Origin: Bacillota bacterium
GTDB lineage: Bacteria; Bacillota; Syntrophomonadia; Syntrophomonadales; DTU052
NCBI GenBank assembly: GCA_029781825.1
Contig: JAKOVY010000047.1
Coordinates: 1-32,196, forward strand
Direction of reading: 5' to 3'
Length of the DNA stretch: 32,196 bases
A program made the translations under genes and the position numbers. The notes below the pieces were generated by a model. The model saw only the letters and a program-made list of their open reading frames with translations. It searched no databases and was not told the DNA's origin. This document shows positions 16,621 through 24,063 of the stretch, one piece after another. Position 1 is the stretch's first letter. Each line of letters opens with the position of its first letter.

Positions 16621-17965
16621 TATAAAACGAACATTCCAGGCGTTTCTGATGCATCAGGCAGGTCAACTGGTGGGGAACCGATATGTCACCGCTCTGGAAA
16701 TAGGCCTGGGCGTGACAGCCGCCTCCACAGTGGAACCTGGCCCAACAGTTGCGGCATTCCTTTTGACTTAAGGTATTGCCCGCAAATATCTGCCGCACGG
16801 ACTCATCAACCATTCCTTCCCTGACATTCCCCATTTTGAACTCGGGTATGCCTATAAATTGGTGACAGGGATAGATATCTCCTTCCGGGGTTACTGCCAG
16901 GTATTCAATCCCGGCGCCGCAGCCGGTCAGTCTTTTGGCCAAACATGGGCCGTTCAAGTCCAGATTGAAATGGAAGAAATTCAGCGGTTTGCCCTCCCTT
17001 TCTCGGGCCAGAATAACCTCCGCCAGCTCCTCATACTGGAGAGCAATCTGCGGCAGGTGTTCTTCGGTCAGAGCAATACCCGGTGCTCCCCCGCTCACAG
17101 GTTCCAGCGAAATATTTTCAAAGCCCAGACTTGCCAGATGCAAAAAATCGTTAATGAAATCCAGATTCCGGGCGGTAAAAGTTCCTCTTACATAATAACT
17201 GACCGGATTTGAAGCCACCATGGCCTGAATCCGTGGTGCAATCCTCCGGTAAGTCCCTTCCCCGTCGGGAAGGATGCGCATCCGGTCATTAACCTCGGGG
17301 CGACCGTCCAGACTGAGTATAACACTTATTCCCTCGGCCACGAGGTAATCCCGCACCTGTTCCTCAAGAGTCATGGCATTTGTTGTCAGGGTGAAACTTA
17401 CCTGTTTTCCGGCTTGGGAAGCCCGTTCCCTTCCATATTCAACCGTGGCTTTGACAACGTCCATATTAAGCAGGGGTTCACCCCCAAAAAAGTCAAGTTC
17501 CAGATTCTTTCTGGGGCCACTGCTCCTGATGAGGAAATCAACCGCCTGCCGAGCCACCTCCATGCTCATCAATCCCTGATTTTGCCCGAAGCTTCCCTGC
17601 TGAGCAAAACAGTACCTGCACCTCATATTGCAAAGGTGGGCCACGTTAAGACAGATGGACTTGGGAAAGAAACTGCCGTAATCGAATTCAAACTCCGCCT
17701 CTTCGGTAAATAGGATCCCAGCGCGATAGGCCTCCTCAAGCTCCTTTCCGATTTCCTCCGCCAGCACCGGTGAGTAAGCGGCGGCAGTCAGGGTCTGAGC
17801 CAGTTCCCAATCTCCGCGATTCCCGATAAGCTCCTTGACAAAATAAAAGGTCTGGTCGTCCAGGACATGAACGGCACCCGAGTTCACATCCAGCAGGATG
17901 CCAATGTCTTTCATGCGAAACAGGTGTATATTGGCGGAAAAGTTGTAATGGCGCAGATTGATCAC
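16595..17965 (-). CDS. scfB: Radical SAM maturase for SCIFF peptide (thioether-forming, SPASM domain)
   Basis: 456 aa. Residues about 20-95 form a PqqD-like peptide-recognition domain (DVNSGAVHVLDDQTFYFV). Then comes the radical SAM core with CNMRCRYC (C112, C116, C119) binding the SAM-coordinating [4Fe-4S] cluster and FFGGEPL for SAM contact. The C-terminal SPASM domain carries cysteines in GCGAG, YPCHQF, CRNCWARFHCGGGC and CLMHQKRLEC for two auxiliary clusters. FFPKSICLNVAHLC is typical of SCIFF maturases, which join a cysteine sulfur to the alpha-carbon of another residue in the precursor. The start is GTG at 17965 (GGAGG seven bases before); a TTG at 17971 abuts the ribosome binding site. 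The 45-aa precursor gene lies directly upstream, confirming the assignment. Confidence 0.95.
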   Translation of the reverse strand: MINLRHYNFSANIHLFRMKDIGILLDVNSGAVHVLDDQTFYFVKELIGNRGDWELAQTLTAAAYSPVLAEEIGKELEEAYRAGILFTEEAEFEFDYGSFFPKSICLNVAHLCNMRCRYCFAQQGSFGQNQGLMSMEVARQAVDFLIRSSGPRKNLELDFFGGEPLLNMDVVKATVEYGRERASQAGKQVSFTLTTNAMTLEEQVRDYLVAEGISVILSLDGRPEVNDRMRILPDGEGTYRRIAPRIQAMVASNPVSYYVRGTFTARNLDFINDFLHLASLGFENISLEPVSGGAPGIALTEEHLPQIALQYEELAEVILAREREGKPLNFFHFNLDLNGPCLAKRLTGCGAGIEYLAVTPEGDIYPCHQFIGIPEFKMGNVREGMVDESVRQIFAGNTLSQKECRNCWARFHCGGGCHAQAYFQSGDISVPHQLTCLMHQKRLECSFYIAARRMEG

Positions 17966-17988
17966 GAGCAAACCTCCATAAGGATTGA

Positions 17989-18015
17989 AGGCCCTACCAT
18001 CTGCAGGTAGGGCCT
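17989..18015 (-). promoter_or_regulatory. Stem-loop between SCIFF precursor and maturase genes
   Basis: A 10-bp perfect stem joins 17989-17998 (AGGCCCTACC) and 18006-18015 (GGTAGGGCCT) with a seven-base loop. In minus-strand RNA only TTCAATCC follows, so termination would be partial. It could lower maturase expression relative to its peptide, or protect the 3' end of the short precursor message. Confidence 0.55.
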
Positions 18016-18113
18016 ATTTCTCAAACATATGGGTTAATATTTGTACACGCGGAGCGGATTTTCAAGGATACCCAAATTATTTGGGGCTGCATGCAGAAGT
18101 TTTCCCCAATAAG

Positions 18114-18251
18114 CTATCTTCTGCAGACCTGATTGCCAACAGTGCATGAGGTCTTGCAGGCTGACTGACATGAAGCCTGACACTCTCTGCAATTTGTATC
18201 ATTTCCGTTCTTCAAGTTGGGTTGGATTATGGTTTTCAGGTGCTTGCCCAC
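18114..18251 (-). CDS. scfA: SCIFF ribosomal peptide precursor (six cysteines in forty-five)
   Basis: 45 aa, found by direct translation. The peptide starts MGKHLKTIIQ, has a polar leader, and ends in a cysteine-rich core with C21, C24, C28, C32, C36 and C43 (spacing C-x2-C-x3-C-x3-C-x3-C-x6-C) reading CRECQASC, CQSACKTSC and TVGNQVC. Exactly six cysteines in 45 residues is the definition of SCIFF, the most widespread ranthipeptide of Clostridia. C32 and T37 match the residues I recall being cross-linked in the Thermoanaerobacter homolog. GTG start with GAGGAG nine bases upstream. It lies 51 bp after tRNA-Gly with no promoter or terminator visible between, so it may be cotranscribed with the tRNAs. 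The biological role of SCIFF is not known. Confidence 0.93.
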   Translation of the reverse strand: MGKHLKTIIQPNLKNGNDTNCRECQASCQSACKTSCTVGNQVCRR

Positions 18252-18302
18252 TTTTTCACTCTCCTCATAACCGCACGAAATCAAGCCACAATAAAATGAA
18301 AA

Positions 18303-18377
18303 TGGAGCGGGAAAAGGGATTCGAACCCTCGACCCTCGGCTTGGGAAGCCGATGCTCTACCACTGAGCTACTCCCGC
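18303..18377 (-). tRNA. tRNA-Gly (CCC)
   Basis: A 75-nt cloverleaf with encoded CCA. The acceptor begins GCGGGAG, the D arm contains AGCTCAGTGGTAGAGC, the anticodon loop is TTCCCAA (anticodon CCC) and the T arm contains GGTTCGAATCC. Confidence 0.95.
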
Positions 18378-18384
18378 ACGTCTA

Positions 18385-18460
<76 letters not shown>

Positions 18461-18485
18461 GGATATTATGCCAACCGTCACCGAA

Positions 18486-18562
18486 TGGTGGGCGATGAGG
18501 GATTCGAACCCCCGACCTCTTGCATGTGAGGCAAGCGCTCTAACCTGCTGAGCTAATCGCCC
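18486..18562 (-). tRNA. tRNA-Val (CAC)
   Basis: A 77-nt cloverleaf with encoded CCA. It starts GGGCGATTAGCTCAG; the anticodon loop is CTCACAT between CTTGC and GCAAG; the T arm contains GGTTCGAATCC. It is the first tRNA of the cluster. Confidence 0.95.
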
Positions 18563-18576
18563 CGCCAGCGAAGAAT

Positions 18577-18605
18577 ATCATACTAAATCGTTGCCGTTTT
18601 GTCAA
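18577..18605 (-). promoter_or_regulatory. Strong sigma-A promoter for the tRNA cluster (and probably SCIFF)
   Basis: On the minus strand TTGACA (18605-18600) and TATGAT (18582-18577) are 17 bp apart, a near-perfect housekeeping promoter just after the purA stop codon. Transcription should begin about eight bases before tRNA-Val. Confidence 0.88.
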
Positions 18606-18607
18606 TG

Positions 18608-19894
18608 TTACGCGGGTGCGAAGACATCCCTGGTCACCATGGTTTGAGACCTGCCCGGGCCTACTGCCAACAGGCAGTGATTTACCCCGCATAATTCAAC
18701 CATTTTATTCACGTATTCCCGCGCTTTCAGCGGCAGGTCTTCAAAGCGCGTGATCCCGGCAATATCCTGCTGCCATCCATCCATCTCAATATATATCGGT
18801 TCACACTCCCGCAGCACTTCCAGGCTCTCCGGAAACTCCCTTATGATTTGGCCCCGGTATCGATAGGCCGTACAGATTTTGACCTTCTCGAAGGTGTCGA
18901 GCACATCCAGCTTGGTAATGGCTATGTCGGTTAATCCGTTGATTCTGGCCGCGTACCTCAGAATAACCGCATCCAGCCACCCGCACCGCCGAGGCCTGCC
19001 GGTAGTGGTGCCGTATTCATCGCCCCGCTGCCGGATGAGATCACCGGTTTCATTAAACAGCTCCGTAGGGAACGGCCCCTCTCCAACCCTGGTAGTATAG
19101 GCCTTTACCACGCCTACCACCCGATTAATCTTGGTTGGTCCAACGCCCGCTCCCACACAGGCACCTCCGGAAACCGGATGCGATGAGGTTACATAAGGGT
19201 AGGTTCCGTGATCGATATCCAAAAGGGTACCCTGAGCCCCTTCGAACAACACCTTTTTGCCTGCGTCGATGGCCTGGTTGACCAACAGCGAAGTATCTGT
19301 AACCATCGGCCGGAGACGTTCGGCATAATAACGAAACTCATCCAGGAGTTCCTCGTAGACGAAGGCCGTACTGCCATATATCTTTTCCAGAATACAGTTT
19401 TTCTCTTCCACTATAGCCTTTAACCGTTCTGGAAACAGATCTTTGTCCAGAAGATCGATTACCCGGAATCCTGTGCGGCTGATTTTATCAGCATACAGAG
19501 GGCCGATTCCCCTTCGGGTGGTTCCAATCCTGCGGCCGCCGTTTTCCTGAAGCGAATCGAGTTTTTTGTGATACGGCATAACAATGTGGGCTCGGCTGCT
19601 TATTTTGAGATTCTTGACATCTATCCCTCTGCTGCTCAGGTCGTCTATCTCTTTTAACAGGATAACCGGATCCAGTGCCACACCGTTGCCGATCACCGAC
19701 ACCTTATCCGGGTATAGAATTCCTGAAGGAACCAGGTGAAGCTGAAACTTTTCATTTCCCACTACCACTGTATGTCCAGCATTACTTCCTCCCTGATACC
19801 GGACAATATAGTCGGCTTTTTCTGCCAGGAAGTCGGTAATCTTTCCTTTGCCTTCATCACCCCATTGGGCTCCCACCAAAACAACTGTTGACAT
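18608..19894 (-). CDS. purA: Adenylosuccinate synthetase
   Basis: 428 aa, normal length. It joins IMP and aspartate using GTP, the first committed step to AMP. The N-terminal loop GAQWGDEGKGK contains catalytic D13, and H41 lies in NAGHTVV. Further signatures are GTTRRGIGPLYADK, the IMP/GTP loop GAQGTLLDIDHGTYPYVTSS, and GTTTGRPRRCGW for aspartate binding. The start ATG has AGGAGGTGG upstream. It is transcribed alone from the promoter at 19937-19966. Confidence 0.97.
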   Translation of the reverse strand: MSTVVLVGAQWGDEGKGKITDFLAEKADYIVRYQGGSNAGHTVVVGNEKFQLHLVPSGILYPDKVSVIGNGVALDPVILLKEIDDLSSRGIDVKNLKISSRAHIVMPYHKKLDSLQENGGRRIGTTRRGIGPLYADKISRTGFRVIDLLDKDLFPERLKAIVEEKNCILEKIYGSTAFVYEELLDEFRYYAERLRPMVTDTSLLVNQAIDAGKKVLFEGAQGTLLDIDHGTYPYVTSSHPVSGGACVGAGVGPTKINRVVGVVKAYTTRVGEGPFPTELFNETGDLIRQRGDEYGTTTGRPRRCGWLDAVILRYAARINGLTDIAITKLDVLDTFEKVKICTAYRYRGQIIREFPESLEVLRECEPIYIEMDGWQQDIAGITRFEDLPLKAREYVNKMVELCGVNHCLLAVGPGRSQTMVTRDVFAPA

Positions 19895-19936
19895 GGATCC
19901 ACCTCCTGCGGATGGCCTCGACCAAGGTCACTCCTA

Positions 19937-19966
19937 ATCTTATCAATTTTAGTCGGCTAAAGTCAA
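19937..19966 (-). promoter_or_regulatory. Sigma-A promoter of purA
   Basis: TTGACT (19966-19961) and TAAGAT (19942-19937) with an 18-bp spacer on the minus strand, about 35 bp before the purA start. No purine riboswitch or PurR box was recognised in the short leader. Confidence 0.65.
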
Positions 19967-20008
19967 CGAAGCCCCTCTTTCGGTGCCGTGTTTGAACTCT
20001 TTTGTATT

Positions 20009-20455
20009 TTATTCTTCTTCCACCCTTACTTTTATGTCCGCTATGGCTTTCTGGTGCAGCCTTATCCGCACCGGGTATTCACCCAGCTGCTTGATTGGTT
20101 CTTTAATTTCAATGCGCTTTTTATCAATACCCACCTTATGTCGAGCCTTTATGGCATCAGCAATCTCCTTGGAGGTAACGGCACCAAATAATTTCCCGCT
20201 CTCACCGCACTTGGCCTTAACCACAAACGTCTGTCCGTCGATCTGTTCCTTGATGCTTTGGGCAATTTGCTCTTCCTTTTTCCTTCTTTTCTCCAGCTGC
20301 TTGTTTTTCTGTTCAAGTTCCTGAAGACGAGCAGCAGATGCTTCTATAGCCATATTCCTGGGAAGCAGATAGTTGCGGGCGTAACCATCCGAAACCTGTA
20401 CCACATCACCCTGTTTGCCCAGCTTTGGTACATCAGTCGTGAGGATAACTTTCAT
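20009..20455 (-). CDS. rplI: 50S ribosomal protein L9
   Basis: 148 aa, usual length. N-terminal domain MKVILTTDVPKLGKQGDVVQVSDGYARNYLLPRNMAIEA is the classic L9 signature that binds domain V of 23S rRNA; a long connecting helix (about 40-78, rich in Lys and Glu) leads to the C-terminal domain. GGGGGAG lies before the ATG. It overlaps the preceding yybS-type gene by 4 bp (ATGA). The usual dnaB helicase gene does not follow; purA does. Confidence 0.97.
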   Translation of the reverse strand: MKVILTTDVPKLGKQGDVVQVSDGYARNYLLPRNMAIEASAARLQELEQKNKQLEKRRKKEEQIAQSIKEQIDGQTFVVKAKCGESGKLFGAVTSKEIADAIKARHKVGIDKKRIEIKEPIKQLGEYPVRIRLHQKAIADIKVRVEEE

Positions 20456-21414
20456 GTCGGACTCCCCCTTTTTCCATCCAGATTTCGATAATCTATCAAG
20501 GGATCAAAAATACCTAATACGGTTATGAACAGACACGCCTGTGTGGGAAGAAATAAAAACACCAATGCCATAAGCGCCAGCAACCAGGGTCGGGGGCGCC
20601 AGTTCTTGATGATGTACACTACCAGGCTCAGGCCAAAATAAAAAGCAATGGGCGTCATTAGAAAAATCAAGTTGGCTCCTATCTGGTTGAGCAGAGCCTG
20701 GTTCCAGTGATCACCCGCCAACCATAGGGCCAAACCGGCAATTATAACCCAGTCAAGCTCCCAGGCCATGCGCTGCATACTGAACGGAGGATTTGGCAGC
20801 AACTCACGGTGCTGGAGGAGAAGCTTGCCGATAATGATCCCCAACAGTATCCTTGCCCACTCCTCAAAGATATACAAACCCGGGCGCAGCTTGGCGAGGC
20901 TCTGGAGGAAGCCGTCAAAATACTCTCTGAGGACGGGTTGGGTAAGCCCCTGAGCCTCATAGTATTCACCAAATCCTGAAGCCTCCAAAGTGGGCAGGAA
21001 GATGTAATTGAAATAATCGGCAAATGAGGTCTCAATAAAATGCATGCTTAAATTGCCGGCCTGGAGATAATACTGATGCAGCCAAAACAGGCCAAACCCG
21101 ATCACCCCTGCCGAAAAACTGGCGACCAGCACTTTACCCAATGAAAAATAGCGAGTAACCAAATAACCCGCCGTACAACCTGGAATTACTGACAGCAGAA
21201 TAAAACCGAAGGCTTCTGTTTCCAGTGCCAAGGCCGCAGTGGCACAGACAACCAGGGTTATCACTAACAGGAATCCGGGTCCTCGCCTGCCGGACAGTGT
21301 TAAAACCGATATCGCCAATACACTATAGAGGCCGCTCCACTGGGATGCAAATTCCAACCCGATCCCAATGCTAAGAGCAGCCAAAAAAACCAGAATCTCA
21401 AAAGTGTGGTTCAC
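20452..21414 (-). CDS. DUF2232 (YybS-type) integral membrane protein
   Basis: 320 aa from GTG at 21414. About eight hydrophobic segments run through the protein, for example LVFLAALSIGIGLEF, LLVITLVVCATAALAL and the C-terminal WLLALMALVFLFLPTQACLFI. Its place between rpsR and rplI and its profile match DUF2232/YybS; members show similarity to ECF-transporter S components, but the substrate is unknown. The GTG overlaps the stop codon of the MazG-like gene (GTGA), and its own stop overlaps the L9 start (ATGA), so all three are translationally coupled. The longer open frame reaching 21465 was rejected on this basis. gdpP, usually found right after yybS, is missing. Confidence 0.82.
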   Translation of the reverse strand: MNHTFEILVFLAALSIGIGLEFASQWSGLYSVLAISVLTLSGRRGPGFLLVITLVVCATAALALETEAFGFILLSVIPGCTAGYLVTRYFSLGKVLVASFSAGVIGFGLFWLHQYYLQAGNLSMHFIETSFADYFNYIFLPTLEASGFGEYYEAQGLTQPVLREYFDGFLQSLAKLRPGLYIFEEWARILLGIIIGKLLLQHRELLPNPPFSMQRMAWELDWVIIAGLALWLAGDHWNQALLNQIGANLIFLMTPIAFYFGLSLVVYIIKNWRPRPWLLALMALVFLFLPTQACLFITVLGIFDPLIDYRNLDGKRGSPT

Positions 21415-21734
21415 TTCTTTTTGCTCTCCAGATAAGCCAACAAAGCCGAAAGATCCCCATACCACTTTTCAACTTCATGTGCTTCGTTGATGCTTAGTTT
21501 GAGTGTGCTCTCAACTTTAAAATCAATATACTGGAAATTTACTCCCACTCTTTTCCCCAAAATGTAAGTAGTAATTATTATGGTGGCCAGGCAATCACTG
21601 ACCGCTTCATCGCCTGCTTTGAGCAGGCTTTTTAACAAAGCGGCCACAGATTCTACCAGCTCTGCTTTCAGCCACTCGATGGTTCTTAAGTTCTTCGCAA
21701 TGTCCACCTGGGTTTTCGAGCTCAGAATATTCAC
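21411..21734 (-). CDS. MazG-like family protein
   Basis: 107 aa, helical. The segment LRTIEWLKAELVESVAALLKSLL followed by DEAVSDCLATIIITTYILGKRVGV resembles the small MazG-like proteins found between rpsR and yybS in Clostridia. The MazG fold usually hydrolyses nucleoside triphosphates, but the metal-binding EExxE/ExxD set is only partly recognisable here, so activity is doubtful. GTG start with a weak ribosome binding site (GAGGGGA about 14 bases upstream). A terminator-like hairpin (21819-21847) lies between it and rpsR. Confidence 0.65.
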   Translation of the reverse strand: MNILSSKTQVDIAKNLRTIEWLKAELVESVAALLKSLLKAGDEAVSDCLATIIITTYILGKRVGVNFQYIDFKVESTLKLSINEAHEVEKWYGDLSALLAYLESKKK

Positions 21735-21818
21735 CCCCGTTAGCTGTCCCCTCTTATTTCTCTAACATCGGGGGGTTTTCCTTCTAAACCCGGTGTTATC
21801 ACCAATCCGCAACAACAT

Positions 21819-21847
21819 AAACCGCAAGATCCTAGATCCTGCGGTTT
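21819..21847 (-). terminator. Hairpin after rpsR, probably an attenuating terminator
   Basis: A 13-bp stem (21819-21831 with 21835-21847) and three-base loop; the single mismatch is a G-U wobble in minus-strand RNA. The stem ends in UUU, but the U-run is short, so read-through into the MazG-like gene is likely. Confidence 0.6.
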
Positions 21848-21853
21848 TCCCGG

Positions 21854-22078
21854 TTATTCTGATGTAAATGGAAGCAGTGCGATGTTTCGAGCTCTCTTGA
21901 TGGCTGTCGTGATCTGCCTCTGGTGATGCGCGCAGTTTCCGGTTATCCTTCGAGGCAAAATCTTTCCTTTTTCAGTAATGTACCTGCGTAAGCGGGGTAC
22001 GTCTTTGTAATCAATGTACTCTATCTTCTCCGTGCAGAAATTGCACGGGCGTCTTTTTTTCTTGCGTTCTTTTTTCAA
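21854..22078 (-). CDS. rpsR: 30S ribosomal protein S18
   Basis: 74 aa. The motif RPCNFCTEK near the N-terminus and GNCAHHQRQ later mark the cysteine-containing (zinc-binding) form of S18; the core [21 protein letters not shown] contacts 16S rRNA and S6. TTG start, preceded by AGGGGGTG. Third gene of the rpsF-ssb-rpsR operon. Confidence 0.97.
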   Translation of the reverse strand: MKKERKKKRRPCNFCTEKIEYIDYKDVPRLRRYITEKGKILPRRITGNCAHHQRQITTAIKRARNIALLPFTSE

Positions 22079-22089
22079 CCTTACACCCC

Positions 22090-22521
22090 CTAGAACGGTA
22101 TCTCATCATCTTCAGCCAAATCTACTCCGCCGGGATCGACTTCCCTGCCCAGCGAATCCCAGTCGTCACTTACCTGAGTTCGCTCGACCCCTCCGGTACC
22201 AGGACCTCTGTCCAGAAACCTAACCGTATCGGCAACTACCTCAACGGCTTTTCGTTTCTGGCCATCCTGGGTTTCATACGTTCTGGTTTGAAGTCGACCT
22301 TCCACCGCGACCAGACGGCCCTTGGTCATATAGGTCGCCACATTTTCGGCCAACTGTCTCCAGGCAACAATGTCGATATAATCCACTGGCCTCTCGCCCG
22401 CTTGATTGGTATAGGGTCGGTTTACGGCAATGCTGAAGGTACATACCCCAATCCCGTTGGCAGTATACCTCAGTTCAGGATCTCTGGTAAGTCGCCCAAT
22501 CAAGATAACACGATTAATCAT
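22090..22521 (-). CDS. ssb: Single-stranded DNA-binding protein
   Basis: 143 aa. The OB fold occupies about residues 1-108, starting [20 protein letters not shown], with the usual [14 protein letters not shown] and [14 protein letters not shown] strands. A flexible tail ends in the acidic DDEIPF peptide that recruits replication and repair partners, so the protein is complete. Lies 12 bp after rpsF and 11 bp before rpsR, as in most Bacillota. Confidence 0.97.
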   Translation of the reverse strand: MINRVILIGRLTRDPELRYTANGIGVCTFSIAVNRPYTNQAGERPVDYIDIVAWRQLAENVATYMTKGRLVAVEGRLQTRTYETQDGQKRKAVEVVADTVRFLDRGPGTGGVERTQVSDDWDSLGREVDPGGVDLAEDDEIPF

Positions 22522-22533
22522 CCTGAACTCCCC

Positions 22534-22821
22534 CTACTCTTCCCTGCGAACGATCATGTGGCGCAGGAAACCGTCGCTGATCTTCAACACCCTGTCCAAC
22601 TCATTGACAGTCTCAGTGGTTCCCTTGAAATGGGTCAGCATATAAAGACCTTCCCTGAAATCCTTGATTTCATAAGCAAGTCTTCTCCTGCCCCATACGT
22701 CAAAGTTCACCAGTTCACCTTTGGTTTGAGCGATGATGTCGGCAACCTTGCTTTTGGCTGCCTCCACCTCCTCGGAACCCAACTCGGGACTCAAGATGAA
22801 CATCATTTCATATGAACGCAT
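22534..22821 (-). CDS. rpsF: 30S ribosomal protein S6
   Basis: 95 aa, starting MRSYEMMFILSPELGSEEVE, with VWGRRRLAYEIKDFREGLY in the middle; normal length. S6 forms a heterodimer with S18 on the small subunit. First gene of rpsF-ssb-rpsR, with GGGAGGAGG before the ATG. The leader (22825-22880) contains hairpins that may bind S6:S18 for feedback control. Confidence 0.97.
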   Translation of the reverse strand: MRSYEMMFILSPELGSEEVEAAKSKVADIIAQTKGELVNFDVWGRRRLAYEIKDFREGLYMLTHFKGTTETVNELDRVLKISDGFLRHMIVRREE

Positions 22822-22834
22822 CCAGTCACCTCCT

Positions 22835-22868
22835 CCCTACGGACTAAGGCCCCAGGCAAAACCTGGAG
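22835..22868 (-). promoter_or_regulatory. Candidate S6:S18 autoregulatory leader of rpsF
   Basis: In minus-strand RNA a 7-bp stem (22868-22862 with 22856-22850) is followed at once by a second 5-bp stem (22849-22845 with 22839-22835) whose loop is GTCCG. An unpaired CCG beside a stem near the ribosome binding site is the feature reported for S6:S18 leaders. The match is by eye only. Confidence 0.4.
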
Positions 22869-22883
22869 CAGGGATACCTTTTC

Positions 22884-22912
22884 AGTATAACAATCCATCT
22901 ATCGATTGGCAA
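22884..22912 (-). promoter_or_regulatory. Sigma-A promoter of rpsF-ssb-rpsR
   Basis: TTGCCA (22912-22907) and TATACT (22889-22884), 17-bp spacer, on the minus strand. The -35 element abuts the stop codon of the preceding small gene. Confidence 0.75.
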
Positions 22913-22914
22913 GC

Positions 22915-23130
22915 TTACAGCTGCCCTCTTATCAACAGGTTGGTCAGCTCGGTTATCGGCTTTTCGATTATAAGGTCCTGGTTATAAAGACCTTTTAATA
23001 CAGCTATCTTATCGCCTTTCGCGGTAGTTTTAAATCCAATAATGCAGAACATCATCTTGTCATTCAGGGATGCTACTTTAACCAGGTCCCCTTCCCGAAA
23101 TCTGTGGTCGGTAACGTCCCTGACAGTCAC
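22915..23130 (-). CDS. Conserved-looking small protein of unknown function
   Basis: 71 aa from GTG at 23130, chosen because GGGGGAGGAG lies nine bases ahead; the frame is open to 23187, but that start lacks a ribosome binding site. No family recognised. The sequence (TVRDVTDHRFREGDLVKVASL, then DKIAVLKGLYNQDLIIEKPITEL) alternates beta-strand-like and charged stretches and suggests a small beta-barrel of the SH3 or PRC type (guess). It lies 61 bp after the DUF951 gene on the same strand, so the two may be cotranscribed. Confidence 0.55.
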   Translation of the reverse strand: MTVRDVTDHRFREGDLVKVASLNDKMMFCIIGFKTTAKGDKIAVLKGLYNQDLIIEKPITELTNLLIRGQL

Positions 23131-23191
23131 AACATCTCTCCTCCCCCAAGGATCTCCTGTAATAATTATATGTTGCATAACTGTCATTTGG

Positions 23192-23392
23192 TTAACTATC
23201 CGGGCTGTTTCTGACCACCCGGGTCATACTCTTCTCAAATTTCGAGCGAGGCATCATCACCTGGTGTCCACATCCACAGCACTTGATCTTTATGTCAGCC
23301 CCCAGCCTGGTTACCTCCCACTCCCAACTGCCACAGGGGTGTTTTTTCTTCATCCTGACAATATCGCCCAGATTGAACTTTTTTATCTCCAC
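23192..23392 (-). CDS. DUF951 domain-containing protein
   Basis: 66 aa. NLGDIVRMKKKHPCGSWEWE, then GADIKIKCCGCGHQVMMPRS is the DUF951 pattern. C20, C38, C39 and C41 plus H18 and H43 could bind zinc. Small DUF951 proteins are common near rpsF in Clostridia; their role is unknown, though an RNA- or DNA-binding zinc ribbon is plausible. GTG start with GAGGAGG upstream. Confidence 0.85.
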   Translation of the reverse strand: MEIKKFNLGDIVRMKKKHPCGSWEWEVTRLGADIKIKCCGCGHQVMMPRSKFEKSMTRVVRNSPDS

Positions 23393-23493
23393 CTCGTTTC
23401 CTCCTCACCTACAACCCCGGAATGACTACACGGCACGATAACGACAAGAGTTATAGTTCTGTTCGCTCCCTGCCGGGTACAAAAACGGTGCCG

Positions 23494-24063
23494 TTAAACG
23501 GTTATCACTTTGTCGGCGGCTGCCACCCGTTCCAGGATGGAGTACATATTGGTAACCTGACCTACCAGCAGTTGGTGTTTCAGTTGGTAGAAATCGAGAC
23601 AGGTCCCGCAGGACAATATCTCCACCCCGTTCTGTTCCAATTCCAAAAGATGATCCAGAACCTCGGAACCCTGTGAGGTTAACGCTACCCCGCTGTTAAT
23701 GAAGATTATTGTTGTCACCGCATCCCTCATCTGGGTCAGCGTATAAAGGAAACTTTTCATCAGGATCTTGCCTAAAGCATCATCTCCGCGCCCAAGATAC
23801 TGCCCGGTGACAAGAATGACTCCTTGATTGTATTTTTCCTGATCCGGCCGGCTCGCGTTTTTTTCAATATGGATATGATAGTCATTACCATGCCGTTCCA
23901 CTTCAACATTATAGCCCATACCCTGGGCTAAACGGCTGACATTCTCCACCGCCGTCTCGTTATCCACCACGGTGGTAACCGGTCCTCCTGCTTCCAGGGC
24001 TTTCTTGGTCAGAATAACCGGTTGAGGGCAGGAGAGTCCGCGGGCGTCAACATAGCTCTGCAT
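23494..24063 (-). CDS. yedF: Sulfurtransferase-like selenium metabolism protein YedF
   Basis: 189 aa from ATG at 24063. An N-terminal TusA/SirA domain (about 1-70) carries the CPxP motif at C12 (GLSCPQPVI), and a C-terminal DsrE-like domain (about 80-185) contains LSCGTCLDFYQLK. This two-domain architecture is the YedF family that travels with selD in selenium-using bacteria and is thought to carry activated sulfur or selenium; the exact reaction is not settled. The start overlaps the selD stop in TGATG, indicating coupled translation; a GTG one codon earlier is the alternative. Confidence 0.9.
   Translation of the reverse strand: MQSYVDARGLSCPQPVILTKKALEAGGPVTTVVDNETAVENVSRLAQGMGYNVEVERHGNDYHIHIEKNASRPDQEKYNQGVILVTGQYLGRGDDALGKILMKSFLYTLTQMRDAVTTIIFINSGVALTSQGSEVLDHLLELEQNGVEILSCGTCLDFYQLKHQLLVGQVTNMYSILERVAAADKVITV

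Noticed and set aside
18252-18302. A TTGTGG/TATGAG pair as a private promoter for the SCIFF peptide
   Set aside because: Transcription would start inside the ribosome binding site, so it cannot produce a functional message.
22288-22815. A 175-codon plus-strand frame opposite ssb and rpsF
   Set aside because: Antisense to two certain ribosomal or replication genes; no independent support.
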